A stretch of 64,000 nucleotides of DNA from Anaeramoeba flamelloides (Eukaryota; Metamonada; Anaeramoebidae), in contig JANTQA010000038.1 in assembly GCA_027625915.1 (NCBI GenBank), forward strand, positions 124,001-188,000. The letters run 5' to 3'. This document shows positions 36,156 through 47,562 of this stretch, one piece after another. Numbering within the stretch: position 1 is the stretch's first letter; every line of letters starts with the position of its first letter. A model generated the notes under the pieces. It ran no database searches. It was given only the letters and a program-made list of their open reading frames with translations, and was not told the origin of the DNA. Position numbers and translations under genes: made by a program.

Positions 36156-37392
36156 GAATAATAATATGAATAATAATAATGTATTCAATGAGAAAATATT
36201 ATTTTTAAATGATGATTACTATGTAATTTTTAAATTGATTAATATATTATATAAAAGATTTTCTGAAATTCAAACATTTTTACAAGAAAAGCAAGCGGAA
36301 ATGATTCGTCAATTATATTTAGATTATAAAGAAGAAAAAATAAATCGAAATGGTAAGCAGTATTATGACAATAAACCAAATTTTTTAAAAAAATCCACTC
36401 TATTGAAACAACTTTCTACTGATTATTCACAAGATTTATTTCAAATATATTTAACCTTTTTCACCCAATTGATTATTGGTAATCTTAAAGAAGAAAAATA
36501 CCAAGAAGAAATGAATTTATTATTTAATTATTCATCATATAAAACATTAAGGCTGCATAAAATTTTCGGGTCAATCGTGCAAAATTTAATAAATCTGATT
36601 TCAAATGCAAAAAATATTAACTTATTATCCTTATATTATAGCGAATTAAAAAGTGATCGTCCATTTAATAAAATAAATTATTTATTAGATTTTAAACGGA
36701 TAACTCCAGATGAAAAATATATATATCTAATTGTTTTAGAAAATAAAATTTCCAATAATAATGATAATAGAAAAGTTCCAAAATATAATAATATATTTCA
36801 AGAAATTTCAATGGATTTTCAAAAGAAAAGTTGCAATGAAAAAAATAATCGATCAAATATTAATAATAACTTTGATAATTTAAAATTAAAAAATATTGAA
36901 CAGGGGAAACAATTTTTAAAACAAAATATATTGAATAACAATTATTTATTTTTTTCAATAGAATTAATTAATAATGAAGAAATTCAAAATATTGAAAAAA
37001 TAATTGAAAAACAATTTGATTTTAGGAAGCAAGCTCGATTGAATTATCTTCAAAATGTTGAAATTGGAAAGACACTCGATAATCAATTTCAAAATAATTC
37101 TTCTTTTTTGTTTCGAAATCTTAAAAAGGTATTATACTTACAAAATAAACGGTTTCAAAGTCTCAATAAATCAAACTTCAAGAGTCGTGAAAATAACACA
37201 TTATTGTCTTATATCTTGAATAACATATCAATTCATAATAATTTAAGATTGCAACTTTTAAAGAATTACCCATTTAGAAGATATACTAATAATACAGAAA
37301 ATTGGTGCTATCAAAAAGGATCTTTAAAAAACGCTAGGAACGTTTATAAATCACGTAAAAATTCGTTTTTTAAAAAAGATTGGCTTTGTTAA
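28117..37392 (+). CDS. SIN3: SIN3-family transcriptional corepressor, four exons
   Basis: Exons: 28117-28322, 28501-28834, 32229-33146 and 35245-37392. All junction phases agree (AG|GTAAAA..CAAG|T; AAG|GTAATT..TAG|ATG; GAA|GTAAGA..TAG|TAT). The product is 1201 aa. PAH1 (about 59-120) spans intron 1. PAH2 (about 139-204) spans intron 2, where KISLEK joins MCYDISILFKDH. PAH3 is about 385-450. The HDAC-interaction region is split by intron 3: RDLDFTKLTRSCKSYYYLPKE joins YHRIKNSGKSKLDKSILN, then FYFEDQRHEIDIEL, YGNSYQIVVEGIKKNPI and a long helical stretch. A poly-Asn tract lies at about 759-798. The C-terminal SIN3 region follows (LNDDYYVIFKLINILYKRF). Known SIN3 proteins are nuclear scaffolds that bring class I histone deacetylases to repressors through the PAH domains. 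Length and domain order are normal. I infer a functional orthologue. Confidence 0.9.
29168..29651. mobile_element. TA-flanked terminal-inverted-repeat element (family E), whole copy
   Basis: The left end is CAGCCATTCCATCATTACC. The right end, read in reverse complement, is CACCCTTTCAAGCCTACCC, and the similarity runs about 45 bp inward at both ends (both continue with AAATTTTATAAGGCA-like sequence). About 484 bp, no coding frame. A partner copy in opposite orientation follows at 30000-30555. Confidence 0.55.
30000..30555. mobile_element. Family E element, inverted partial copy interrupted by a MITE
   Basis: Starts CAGCCCTTCCAACCCTACCC and follows the reverse complement of 29651-29291 closely over about 360 bp. 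It is interrupted by the MITE at 30199-30393, then continues (GATCTTCAATTTCCAAAATTG). The far end of the element is missing. With 29168-29651 it forms a large inverted repeat that could fold in the SIN3 pre-mRNA. Confidence 0.65.
30199..30393. mobile_element. Palindromic MITE (family A), copy 4, nested
   Basis: Begins CAGTCAGTTTCAAATTTAAG after a TA; the right end (GTGGAACTAACTT) is somewhat decayed. It lies within the family E copy at 30000-30555, so it is the younger insertion of the two. Confidence 0.8.
30682..30809. repeat. 128-bp near-perfect palindrome, GC-richer than surroundings
   Basis: The arms begin CAGCTGTTTCAACTCAGGTG and are mirrored on the opposite side with only a few mismatches (CACCTGAGTTTAAACAGCTG). 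The loop is about 15 bp. TA stands on both sides, so it may be a MITE of a different Tc1/mariner-like family. I see only one copy in the window. Base composition differs strongly from the host intron. Confidence 0.8.
33147..35244 (+). other. SIN3 intron 3, 2098 bp
   Basis: Splits the HDAC-interaction region. Donor GAA|GTAAGA is canonical; the acceptor is GATAG|TAT. It includes long T and A runs near 34430-34530 and a family B element copy (34549-35155) that ends about 90 bp before the acceptor. Confidence 0.8.
34549..35155. mobile_element. Family B element fragment inside SIN3 intron 3
   Basis: Starts CCTTTATCACCCGGATTG after a TATA. It can be followed in parallel with 23473-24070 over about 600 bp (shared blocks include ATATCCAATCAAGAGAAAAA and a T-rich stretch before it). 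The right end of the element is not present before the exon. Diverged, hence old. Confidence 0.55.
36066..36165 (+). repeat. (AAT)n tract encoding poly-Asn in SIN3
   Basis: A near-pure trinucleotide run in frame inside exon 4 of SIN3, giving more than 30 consecutive Asn codons between the HDAC-interaction region and the C-terminal SIN3 region. It has the form of a replication-slippage tract and length differences between strains are likely. Confidence 0.9.
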
Positions 37393-37420
37393 TTTAATGT
37401 TCCTCATATATGTATATATA

Positions 37421-37979
37421 ACCCCCATTTCATCCAAAGGACCCCAGTAAAAAAGGAAAAATTCATTTTTTTTTTTTTTTTTTTTGAAGAATCAACCAAC
37501 ATACGATTGTTTAGAAATATTATTAACTTCAGAGTAAAGTGGGCATTCATAAAAGAAATACCTTGAACAACTTATAAATTTTTGAAAAACTAAAATGCTA
37601 AAAAAAATTTTAGGATACTTTCATTGGAATGTCTCTGTAAAAATTTCACAATTTCTTGGCAAAATTAAAATTTAAGACAATAAGATTTTTTTTAATATTA
37701 AATGCATTCATTTGAAAAGAAATTAAAAAACATAAATATTCTTAAATTTAATTATGATTTTTAAACATTTTTTTGAAAATTGACTTTTTGTAAAAAAAAA
37801 AAAAAATAAAAAAAAAAGAAAGCAAAAAGCAAAATACAAAAAAAAAAAATTTACTAAACGAAATAAAATGATCTGATCAAAAACTTGAAATTTTATTTTT
37901 GAGAAGAATAATAGATTAAACTCAGAGAATATGTTCTATTTCTTCAATAGCATGGGGGATCTTTGACTGAAACAGGGTT

Positions 37980-37980
<1 letters not shown>
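37421..37980. mobile_element. TA-flanked inverted-repeat element (family C), copy 2
   Basis: The left end is ACCCCCATTTCATCCAAAGG. The right end is the inverted counterpart (ATCTTTGACTGAAACAGGGT). Both lie within TATA tracts and a (TA)n(TG)n microsatellite follows. Homologous to 4521-5080 in reverse orientation. It begins about 30 bp after the SIN3 stop, so it may lie in the SIN3 3' untranslated region. Confidence 0.6.
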
Positions 37981-38016
<36 letters not shown>

Positions 38017-38454
38017 ATGTGTGTTTGCATATCTGTATATGTCTTAATTCTTATAAAAATATAATTTATTCGTTTATAAATTTTTTTTATTAGTATTAAA
38101 AGTTATGTATTATATTTTTTTTTCCAATTTTTAACAATAAAGAACAATCATTTTTTTTTATAAGAAAAGAAATTTTTATATATTTCTTATTTTTTTTTAT
38201 CTCTCTTCTTTTTGTTTTATTTTCTATTTACTCATACTTTCATGTTACGGTGTAACAGTATTAGCAAGTAGTCACTTGATCTTTTTTGTTTGTAACTCTT
38301 CTTCCCAATATAAAGAAGATTCAACAGGGGAAAATGGGAAAAAAAAATCAAAAATATCTTTAATTGCTCAAATCTTTATATTCACATCAAAGTGGAACAA
38401 TCAAATTTCTAATGCTTTAAACCAATTTTTTTTTGTTACTTATTTTTTAACATT

Positions 38455-39269
38455 CAAACCTAAAACCCGGAAATTTACAAAAACCAGGTAATTCCATTTT
38501 TAAGATCAATTGAAAATATTAGTAAAATGTCAAAAATCTACTCCCATTTTATAGATAAATAACCCAATTACCTATCAACTTATAACCATTCCAATTGGGA
38601 TATTGGTTAAATAATCCGAATCGATCATTTTTAACTCTTTGGTGAATTCAGAAATCAAAAAAATCCAAAATTTGTAAAATTAATTGTATATATGACTGAA
38701 AAGGAAAATTCACTTTTGATTTTAAATTTTAAAATAAATAACATTTTCATCATTTTGAAATATTTGAAACAATTTGAATTTGAGAGAGGTGTTTGATTAT
38801 TGTAAATTTTAATGAAATTATGAAAATCATTTTGTAAAAAAATAAATCCTGTAAGGTTCTCAATAGAAATTTAAAATTTTGAATAAATTATTAAAAGAAA
38901 GAAATAAAGTAAATAAAACTCTTATTTTATAAATGCAATAACAAAAGAATTCATATAAAGATGATTCCTAATAAATTTAGAATTAATCTAAAGGGAAAAT
39001 CGCAATATATTTGATTTTCAATTTTAAGTCATGTTCTCAATTAATTTTACAAATTTTGGATTTTTTTGATTTCTGAATTCACCAAAGAGTTAAAAATGAT
39101 GGATTCGGATTATTTAACCAATATCCCAATTGGAATGGTTATAAGTTGATAGGTAATTGGGTTATTTATCTATAAAATGGGAGTAGATTTTTGACATTTT
39201 ACTAATATTTTCAATTGATCTTAAAAATGGAATTACCTGGTTTTTGTAAATTTCTGGGTTTTAGATTTG
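38455..39269. mobile_element. Foldback element with ~231-bp arms
   Basis: The left arm (38455-38686) and right arm (39039-39269) are reverse complements with only a handful of differences, separated by a spacer of about 350 bp. The arms include CTAAAACCCGGAAATTTAC and its mirror GTAAATTTCTGGGTTTTAG. The high arm identity points to a recent origin or ongoing arm-to-arm conversion. No other copy in the window. Short open frames in the arms are by-products of the duplication. Confidence 0.75.
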
Positions 39270-39867
39270 ACAGTAAGCAGGTCACTTCGCCCTTAAATAA
39301 AATTCAAGGAAGACAGAAAAATATTATAATTCCTCTCATAGATATAAAATATGTCATATACCTTGAGTCAAATTTGATATTTGTAAAAAAATTGTAATCA
39401 CTTATAATATATTTTGTGTAATATAAGTAATATATTGTATAAAAGTTCAAAAAAGCTGATTTTACAACTATCTTTATTCAAATTTACAATATATTAAATA
39501 AAAATATAAAACGAAAAAATAAAAAATCTTTACATTCACAAAGTTTTTTTTTTTAATACTTTTTTTAACAAATTAAACAATTTTTGACGTAAAAAATATA
39601 GATTATTTATCGATTAAAAGGTTAAGAATATTAGCAAAATTAATTAATAAAAAATCAAGTATAATATTTATAATTTAACTAAGACGGTCCTTCAACAGGT
39701 AGTAGTTTGGTGTTGGATAATATTTAACAGCAGAATAATTAAATAATAGTAATATTCATAATTTTTTTTCTAATTTTTTATTTATAATATTCTACTAACC
39801 GGAAAAAAAACCTTATCTGTAGAAGGAATTCAGCAAGAAAATTTAAAACTTTTTAATTCTTGTGAAT
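39270..39867. other. Intergenic, between convergent SIN3 and Psf3-PHD genes
   Basis: AT-rich. It probably carries the 3' end of the Psf3-PHD transcript. Nothing else seen. Confidence 0.5.
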
Positions 39868-39903
<36 letters not shown>

Positions 39904-41595
39904 AATCCCAAATATTTTAAAAATCATTAGTATTATTATTTTTTTATATTGTGCAACCCAATTTTGAAATTTATCTTTATTAATTATCCAAAAAAGATAA
40001 ATACTTCTTTCTAATTGGCTTATTTTTTCAAAACAATTTTTTTCTTCCTTTGATAATTTTACATTTTTATCAAAATTTTTCATTAAATTATCTTTTTCCC
40101 ATTGAGAATTGTTCCATAATATAAAATTCTCAAAGGCGCGATTTCTTTTTATTCTTAATTTTTCTTTTAGCAACTGGCTAATTGAATTTAGATCATCATC
40201 GTAATTGAAAGGATTTATTTTTTCATCTTTTACTTGTTGATTATTAAAATTATCCTGGTTCCCGTTCCCGTTCCCGTTCCCGTTCCCAACCCCAACCCCA
40301 TCGTTCTTATTGTTATTATTGTGTTTCAATTTTTGGATTTGTCTCCTTTTTTTAAATTTCATTTGTTCACTTATCTTTGAATCGTTGATTTGATTATTGT
40401 TTTGTTGATTTTTAGTGTGATTCTTTTTTTTTTTTTTTAATATTATTTGATTTGATAATAATTCCTCAAATTTTCTTTTATTTTGTCGATCGAAAATGGT
40501 TTCTTGATCTTTGTTCCTTAGTGTTTGTTCTAATAATTGGTTTTTTTCAACTTTCTCATTGATGATCTCTTCATCCATATTTTTTGTAATCTCGTTATTA
40601 ATTTTTTCTGTACGTAATGCTGGTTTGTTTTCTTTTATTGATCTTGACGACAAATTACTATTCAAAGTATTTTCGATTCGGTATTGTGGTTTTATTAACA
40701 GATTTTCATAGTTTTCATTATTCTTGTTTTTGTTCATCTTTTTATTTTTATTGCTATCATATATCAGTAACGTGTTTATTTTTTTTTTTTGATTTTTTCT
40801 GAGGAGTTGTGTTGTGAATCCATTTTTCTTCTTCGTCTTCTTCTTTTTGTTATTATTATGATTATGGTTCTCAAAAGTATGAAATAATAAGAAATCTTTT
40901 TTAAAAGTTTTTGTCTTTGTCATAAGATGACTCAAACGTTGAACAAGTATTTGACAAAAGTCATTTGAAATCTGAGGATCTCGTGAAGAACTCGCAAAGA
41001 GTGCACCAGTATAAAACCAGAATTTACTTTTTTTTGCAACGTCTTGTTGAAAATCAGAATCTTCAAGGCACCTATTCCTGAATCTTTCTGAATAATGGAA
41101 AGGGATTTTGAAAATTGAGAGTTTTAAAGTTTTAAATTGGTTTGCCAACCACAGCGGCAAGGCGGTTCTTTGTGATTTTTGGATTGTCTTTATCTTTTTG
41201 ATAATGACTTTTTCTTCATAAATGTTGATTTTTTCCTCAATGGCCTTCATGCAATTTTTGCAATACCATTTCCCGATCGGCAAGGTTGTAATCCCTGCAC
41301 AACTAAAATGGTACCACCCCGTTTCACACTTTGGATAATCACATTGAATCCAGTCTTCTTCCAATTCCCTCCCACAGCAATAAACAATTCCTTCCTCATC
41401 TTCAGATGTATTCAAACTCACGCCCTCATTTCTTGTTTCGTTTAATGGATGAATTACGCCCTCAGGTTCGATCACTATTTCTTCCTCTAACGGATCATTG
41501 ACTAAAAATCCGAGATACTTCATATCATATAAGACTTTAAATTGCACATTTTGATCTTCTGCTTGCAACTGTTCAATTGACCAATAGTCATTCAT
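39868..41595 (-). CDS. PSF3: GINS subunit Psf3 with inserted ING-type PHD finger
   Basis: A single exon of 575 codons from the ATG at 41595. Residues 1-50 match the Psf3 N-terminal B domain (YWSIEQLQAEDQNVQFKV, then LGFL). Residues 70-115 are an ING-like PHD finger with C85, C90, H96, C99, C112 and C115 in register and the aromatic-cage candidates Y72 and W94. The first two cysteines, C73 and C74, are adjacent instead of CxC. Residues 143-230 resume Psf3 as its A domain (TALPLWLANQF, KIPFHYSERFRNRCLEDS, FWFYTGALFA). A long Asn/Lys-rich insert follows. The last Psf3 helices are at about 515-560 (EKISQLERSIYLFW, DKFQNWV). The C-terminus is a poly-Lys run. GINS (Sld5, Psf1-3) activates the MCM helicase in CMG; PHD fingers of the ING class bind methylated H3K4. 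The insert sits in the linker between GINS domains, so folding of both is plausible. Function of the fusion is inferred. Confidence 0.85.
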
Positions 41596-44500
41596 TTCAA
41601 GAGTTGGGTTTGTTAGGTTTTTTTTGTTTGATTATGTTTAAATGGACTGGATTTATATATTGGTTAGATTTGTAATTTTATGACAAAAATTCAAAAGAAA
41701 ATGATGAAAAAAGAAACAGAAGAAAATGGGTGAATTAATAAATCAAAAATATTTTTCAAAATTCAATTGTACTTGATTTTCAGGAACATGTTCACATTGG
41801 TGGTCTTTAAAAATAATATTGAGTTATTTCTTTTGTTTGAGAATAGATCTAACAAGAAGAAAAAAATTATCCTAAAAAAGTACCAAAATCAAAATTTAAA
41901 ACATTTTTTTATATTTTTTTTTTTTCTCAAAAATAAATTAATTTTTATAAAAGTTGGTGAACTTGGTTTAGTTTGTAAATAAAAATATAAAATGAAAAGG
42001 AAGATATTTTTTAATTTTTAAAGAAAATAAAAATATGTCCCTACGAACCAATTAACACTAAAAATGAATAACTGATCAAATACTTTCCATTAATACAATT
42101 AAAAAAACAAAATGATAAAATAAAAATAAATAAAGTTTCAATTTAGCTTTTTCTTGAAAAAAATTTTTTGCCAAAATCCTTGATTTCAACCTTGAAATTA
42201 TGTATATTTTTAGATACACTATCTTATTTTAACTCATTTACTAAAACAAATTCTAAATTATGGGAATTTTCTTTTCACAAAAGGCACTAATTTGGTCTAC
42301 AAATTTTTTTTTTAGTTTTAAATGGTAAAATAAAAAAAAAGTTAAACTAAAAGGATAAACTTTCTGGAAAAGCATTCTAATTTAATATATTAACTTATTC
42401 TTTTATTTAAAACTTTTCTCAACCAAAATTTTTCAAAAAAAAATAAAAAAGTGTACAATAATTCCAAAAAATATTTTCGATATTCAAAAGTTGAGAGTGT
42501 TTTTATTCTAAAAAAAATTATCCCAGTGGTTAATTGAATTAAGTTAGTTCTTAATTTCGAAAAATATTAATCAGAAAAAAATAGTGCTTAATTTTATTAA
42601 GGACATATATAAGGAAAAATTTCTAAAATAGTATGAATTTTTCTTACCAAAAAATTTTGTAAATGAAATTAAATAGAGCATTAGTGTGTTTAAATCAATT
42701 GAAAAATAAACTTGAAAGGTTTTTGTAAATACTTTTCATTTATAAAAATATTTTTAGATAATAGTTTAAACTTTAAATGATTTTTTTTGTTATATCAAAC
42801 TATCATATTAACATCTGGGATGATGAAAAATCAAGAAATTATCATTTTTTTTTTCTTAACTATTCTTGGTGAAAATTTTCTGAGATTTACAAAAAATTTG
42901 TAATATATATTTTTGTAATAATTTGGGTGAGTTTATCTCAAATGTGGTTTTTGAGAGGAGGAATTTTTGATTTTTTAACTTTTTTCTTTTTCCAAATTTC
43001 CCTTTTTAAGTTGTTTTGAGTCCCTTCAGTTATTTGGATTCCTCCCAAGTCTGTTTTTTTTTGAAAGTAGTTTGGAGAATCTAAAAGGTATAAAAATCAT
43101 TATAAAGAATTGGTAGACTTGTGTAGGCTTGGATCTTGGACAAATTGAATTTGTTCTGATATTAGATCCTACCAAAATAGAAACAAAGTAAGGAAGGCAA
43201 CATAGGAAAAGGGGGTCAATGGGGTAATTTGAAACCAATGAAAGTTCACTGAATATAACTTTACAATCTGGTTATTTGGTATTTCTGCTAGTCGAATGCT
43301 GTAAAGATATAACACCATAATGAAATTTTACGAAAACAATATAAAAAAATAAAAAATAAAAAATCAAAAATCAAAAATCAAAAATAAAAATAACAAAAAA
43401 CAAAAAATCAAAAAAAAAAGTTGGAAACGCAATTCTTATTTTTAAAAATCATAGTTTTATCAATAGATATAATCTATAAAATTCTAATTTGAAACTTTAA
43501 TAAAGAACCTATTTGATGTTGTCTCAAGTTGGTCAAATATTTGGAACTCTTGATTTAAACAAATTATTGTGGTGCCAAAGGAATGTTGATATAAAAGGAA
43601 ACAATCACCAGCCCATTCAACATTTTTGTTACAAAAAAACTTTTTAATCAAGTTTTTACTTTTTTTTTTACTATTTTTACTCTCTTTTTTTTCAGAAAAC
43701 TAAATTGAGTTTAAAATGCCTATAATGACAGTAATTAAAAATTTCTTTTGGCTACTCTTTGAATTAGGGGTCTTAAAATTTAGTTACTTAAAAACTCCCC
43801 TTTAACAGATTAAGAGCTCTCTAACACTTAAACTTTATAATTCTACTCTCTTTTTTCTCTTTTTTCTATTTCTCTTTTTCTTGTCTTTTTTTATCTATTT
43901 TTCGAAATATTTTTTTTTCTTTTTCTTTTTTGAAAATAAAAATATACTATGAATTATGTCTTACCCACCTAATAACATATATACAAGACTATATTTATAT
44001 TTTAGAGTTTCCAAAAGTGCCGACAAGTGCCTAGGTTTTTTACATTTTATTTTTGTTTTGAAAATATACTAATTTTCTAATCAAAACAAAAATTAAATAA
44101 AACTTAACAACAAACATTGGAAATTAATAAAAAATCAAAAATGAAAAACTTGGAAATTTTTAGAGAAAATTATCAAAATTTGACACCCAATTTCCAATTC
44201 AAATCGTTATAAATATAATTTTCAATATAAATGTATTTATTTTGATGTGTTGTTCTTTGACAATTTTTGAGATTGTATATATTTTTTTTTCTTTTTTTTT
44301 TTTTTTCAAATAAGTTATTTTTCTTGAAAGAATGTTACAAAATCTTTACATTATCAAAAATAAGACGAATAAATAATACACACATATTAGAATCAATTAA
44401 TTTTATTTTGATTTTTTCTTAAGAAAAAAAATTTGATTCAAACTGAAGAAATTTTTCAATTTGGAAATATATAATAAAAAACAATTGATTGTTTTTTTTC

Positions 44501-46585
44501 AAAATTTAATTTTTTTGGATTTCAAATCCTATTCGACTTTTTATTATTATTATTAAGGAAGAAAGAAAAATTTTCAAATTTTGAGTCCCAACAATTCTGT
44601 GAAACTGAATGATTCAAATCATTTCTTAAACAAAAAGATTGATATTGTAATAAATACCAGAGTGTAATATATCCTAGTATAATATATTTACATACCAACT
44701 AAAAAATTGAAATCAAAAAAATGAAAAGATTGATCATAAAAGAAAAAATAAATAAAATCATTTATTTCATGAACTTATCTGTTAAATATAATACAATTAC
44801 TTATTTTTGATTTTGTTTTGTTTTTAGTTCTTCATGAAAATACTTTTGTTTGTAAAATTTGCGAGAAACAAATTCCTTGATGTATAAAAAAAAATTTTCC
44901 AAATTGAATTTAAAAAATCTTATGTTCATTTAATTCATCTAATACTAGTTTTATTTTAGAAAATAGGTTATTTTTTAAATTCATCTAAAGAGATAAAGAT
45001 TTATTGGGTGTATTCTTTTTTTATATAATTGCTATATTTCCATTTAAATGAGAACTCAAAAAAATTCTGAATCTGATTGAAATTTTATCTTAATTTTCTT
45101 TTATTTTGGGTTGAATCTTTTGTAACTTTTTTTTATAGTTCAGAGAATTCAACTACTTTATTTTAATTTTTGAAATAGTATTCAATATTTTGGTATTGTT
45201 TGATAATAATATTAGAAATTAGAATTTTGAAAGGAAATTTGTCAATATTTTTTTTTGTAAAATAATAATAAATCGTAATGGAACATTAAATTCAAGGTTA
45301 TAAATTGTTTGGATTCATACATATTAAAAGGAAAAAAAAAATAATCTTCAAAAATAGTCTTTGGTATATTTTTTTTTTTTTTTTTTCATTCTTGATTTCA
45401 ACAAATTTATTTGGAAATGTGATGTTTGTCTTTGGTCTTCTAAAAAAAAAAGATTTGTTTAAAATACATAACCTTTTCGAGTCTATTTTATTCGTTTACG
45501 ATTTGATTAATTCACTCATTTCATATTAACACCTTTTCTTTATCTAAAACCAAATTTAATAAAACTCAAAAATTTAATCAAAAAAAAATGTTCATTAAAA
45601 TCAAAAAATTTTAGATTCAGCACTGAATTACTTTAGGTTCGTTTTCTTTTCACAAATAGAGCAGCGAATGATGTTTTGGTTTCAAAGTTTCAATATCTGG
45701 TGGCACTCAAACAATATTTTTCAGTAAGATATATACAATAAAAATTTTTTCAAAATGGTAAAATGTACTTATCCCTTAATTAAATTTTTTCATTGAGATC
45801 TTGGGAATTTTTTTGGTTCATAAAGTTGTTTTTACAATCAAGTGCCTGTGAATCGTTTTTTTATGTTATTTGAATTTTCTCCTCAAAAAGAAGTGCAATT
45901 TCACAAAATCATTTTTTAGTGGTAACTCACTTCTTGTATATGGATCAAATCCACTGTAAGTGATGAGAGCCTTAAAATGTAATTTGTACCCAAAAATAAA
46001 AAAATTTTAAATTTAATGTCTTGACATTTTATTGTATTATCTTGAAACTATAATTCTTCTTTTTCATTGTTTTCAATTTAATTATACGAAAGTTTTTTTT
46101 TAGTGTTTACCTTGTGATTTCATTTTTTGTGTTTTAAATTCTTAAACAAGAAATATTTGTATAAAAAAAAAGAAAAGAAAAGCTGAAAAGGATCACAAGT
46201 ATTTGCCGAGAAAAAAAAAAAAAGATTATAAAGTTAACACGATTTAACAATTAGGTTCAGATAGGGGAGGGTGGGGGGGTGGATAAGTTCGGTTGTCGTC
46301 TTCATTCTAAATTTAATATGGTTTTTAATTATTATCATCTGTAATTAAAAAAAAAGAATAAAATTTTTCATTACTTGTGAATCAATTTTTTACAAGAGGT
46401 ATCATTACACACAAAAAAAATGATGAAAAAATGAAATGAACCCAAAAAAAAAAAAAAAAAAAAAACAAATAAAATAAGGCAGATTAGAGCTGAAAATGTT
46501 TATTACTAATTTAAAAAAGTTTTAAAAATATTAAACGAACAAAAAAAAATTCTTTGAAATTGCAAACAGAAATGCCAAAAGGAAT
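41596..46585. other. Intergenic, 5.0 kb, no supported gene
   Basis: Long AT-rich stretch. Near 43320-43420 there is a low-complexity run of AAAAATCAAAAATC-type units. About 43998-44110 carries a partial family D repeat end (GTGCCGACAAGTGCCTAGG). A G-rich patch is at 46262-46285. Open frames at 43026-43238 (-) and 45305-45529 (+) have no family match or proper start. Confidence 0.45.
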
Positions 46586-47562
46586 TTAATTTCCAATCCT
46601 TTGAAATTCCCACTATTGTGTTATTTTAAAAAAGATAGAAAGGGTTCAGTTTAAAAGAGAAAAAAGACATTGTTAAAAGTTTTGGTGTATTCTTCCAAAT
46701 TGATGAATAATTAATAAATTAAGTCAAAAAAATTAACTTACATCTCTGTTACATAAAGGACAGACAGAACGGGTTTTTAACCAACGAGTGATACAATGGA
46801 AATGAAAAGCATCTATAAATAATAAGATATAAAAAAATAAAATAAAAAAATCACAAAACAAAATCATTAACCAAGAAAGTTCATTTGTTGTAAAATAAAC
46901 CAAAGGTTTGTTTTGGAAGGTTTTTGTTTTTTTTTAAGTTTTCAAAAATAATGATAAAGAAAAGAACAGAACTCCAAGAGTTTTTTTTTTCGAAAAAAAA
47001 GAAAAAGAAAAAAAAAAAAAATCTTAAAGGTAACTTACGATTACAAACACCCCATGCAACATTACATTCCTCTGTTGTGGAAGAATTTGGATTTGCTTGA
47101 CACTCAATACAAAGATCCATTAATTGATTTCTACAAATAGCACAAGTATCAACCTTCAGATCTAAAGAGAAAAAAATTTGAAAAAAAAAAAGACAATAAA
47201 AAAAAAAAAATAAAAAAAAAAAGTAATTGAAAATAAACAAAAAAAAAAAAATTAAAAAAAAATTGGAAACAAAAAGTAAAAAGCTTACCCCAAGACCAAA
47301 GAGCAACTGCGTTCCATTTTTTCACAACAAAACGTGGCTTTTTTTTCTTTTCACCACCTTCTTTTTTTTCTCCACCTTCTTGTCCTTCTCCCCCTTTTTT
47401 ACGTCTTCTGTGTCTTCTTCTTCCACCTTCTTTTTTTTCTTCTCCACCTTCGATTTTTACTTCTTCACCACCTTCTTTTTTTTCACCACCTTCTTGTCCT
47501 TCTCCTTCTTTTTTACGTCTTCTTCTTCTTCGTCTTCGATCTGTTTTTTTTTCTTCGGACAT
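46586..47562 (-). CDS. RBX1: RBX1/ROC1-type RING subunit of cullin ligases, four exons
   Basis: Exons: 47562-47289, 47161-47039, 46812-46742 and 46612-46586. Phases fit (G|GTAAGC..TTTAG|AT; C|GTAAGT..TATAG|AT; GAT|GTAAGT..AATAG|TGG). The product is 164 aa. Residues about 77-164 are the RBX core: [58 protein letters not shown], ending WEFQRIGN. This RING-H2 subunit binds the cullin C-terminus and recruits the ubiquitin- or NEDD8-charged E2. Two things are odd. Residues 1-75 are a basic/acidic extension with two similar blocks ([21 protein letters not shown]). And the zinc ligand usually Asp in RBX1 (CPLD) is Cys here, as in RBX2. Acts in nucleus and cytosol. Introns of 127, 226 and 129 bp. Confidence 0.93.

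Noticed and set aside
38276-39397. Two similar short plus-strand frames near 38276 and 39215
   Set aside because: They lie at the outer ends of the inverted arms of the foldback element and reflect its structure, not genes.
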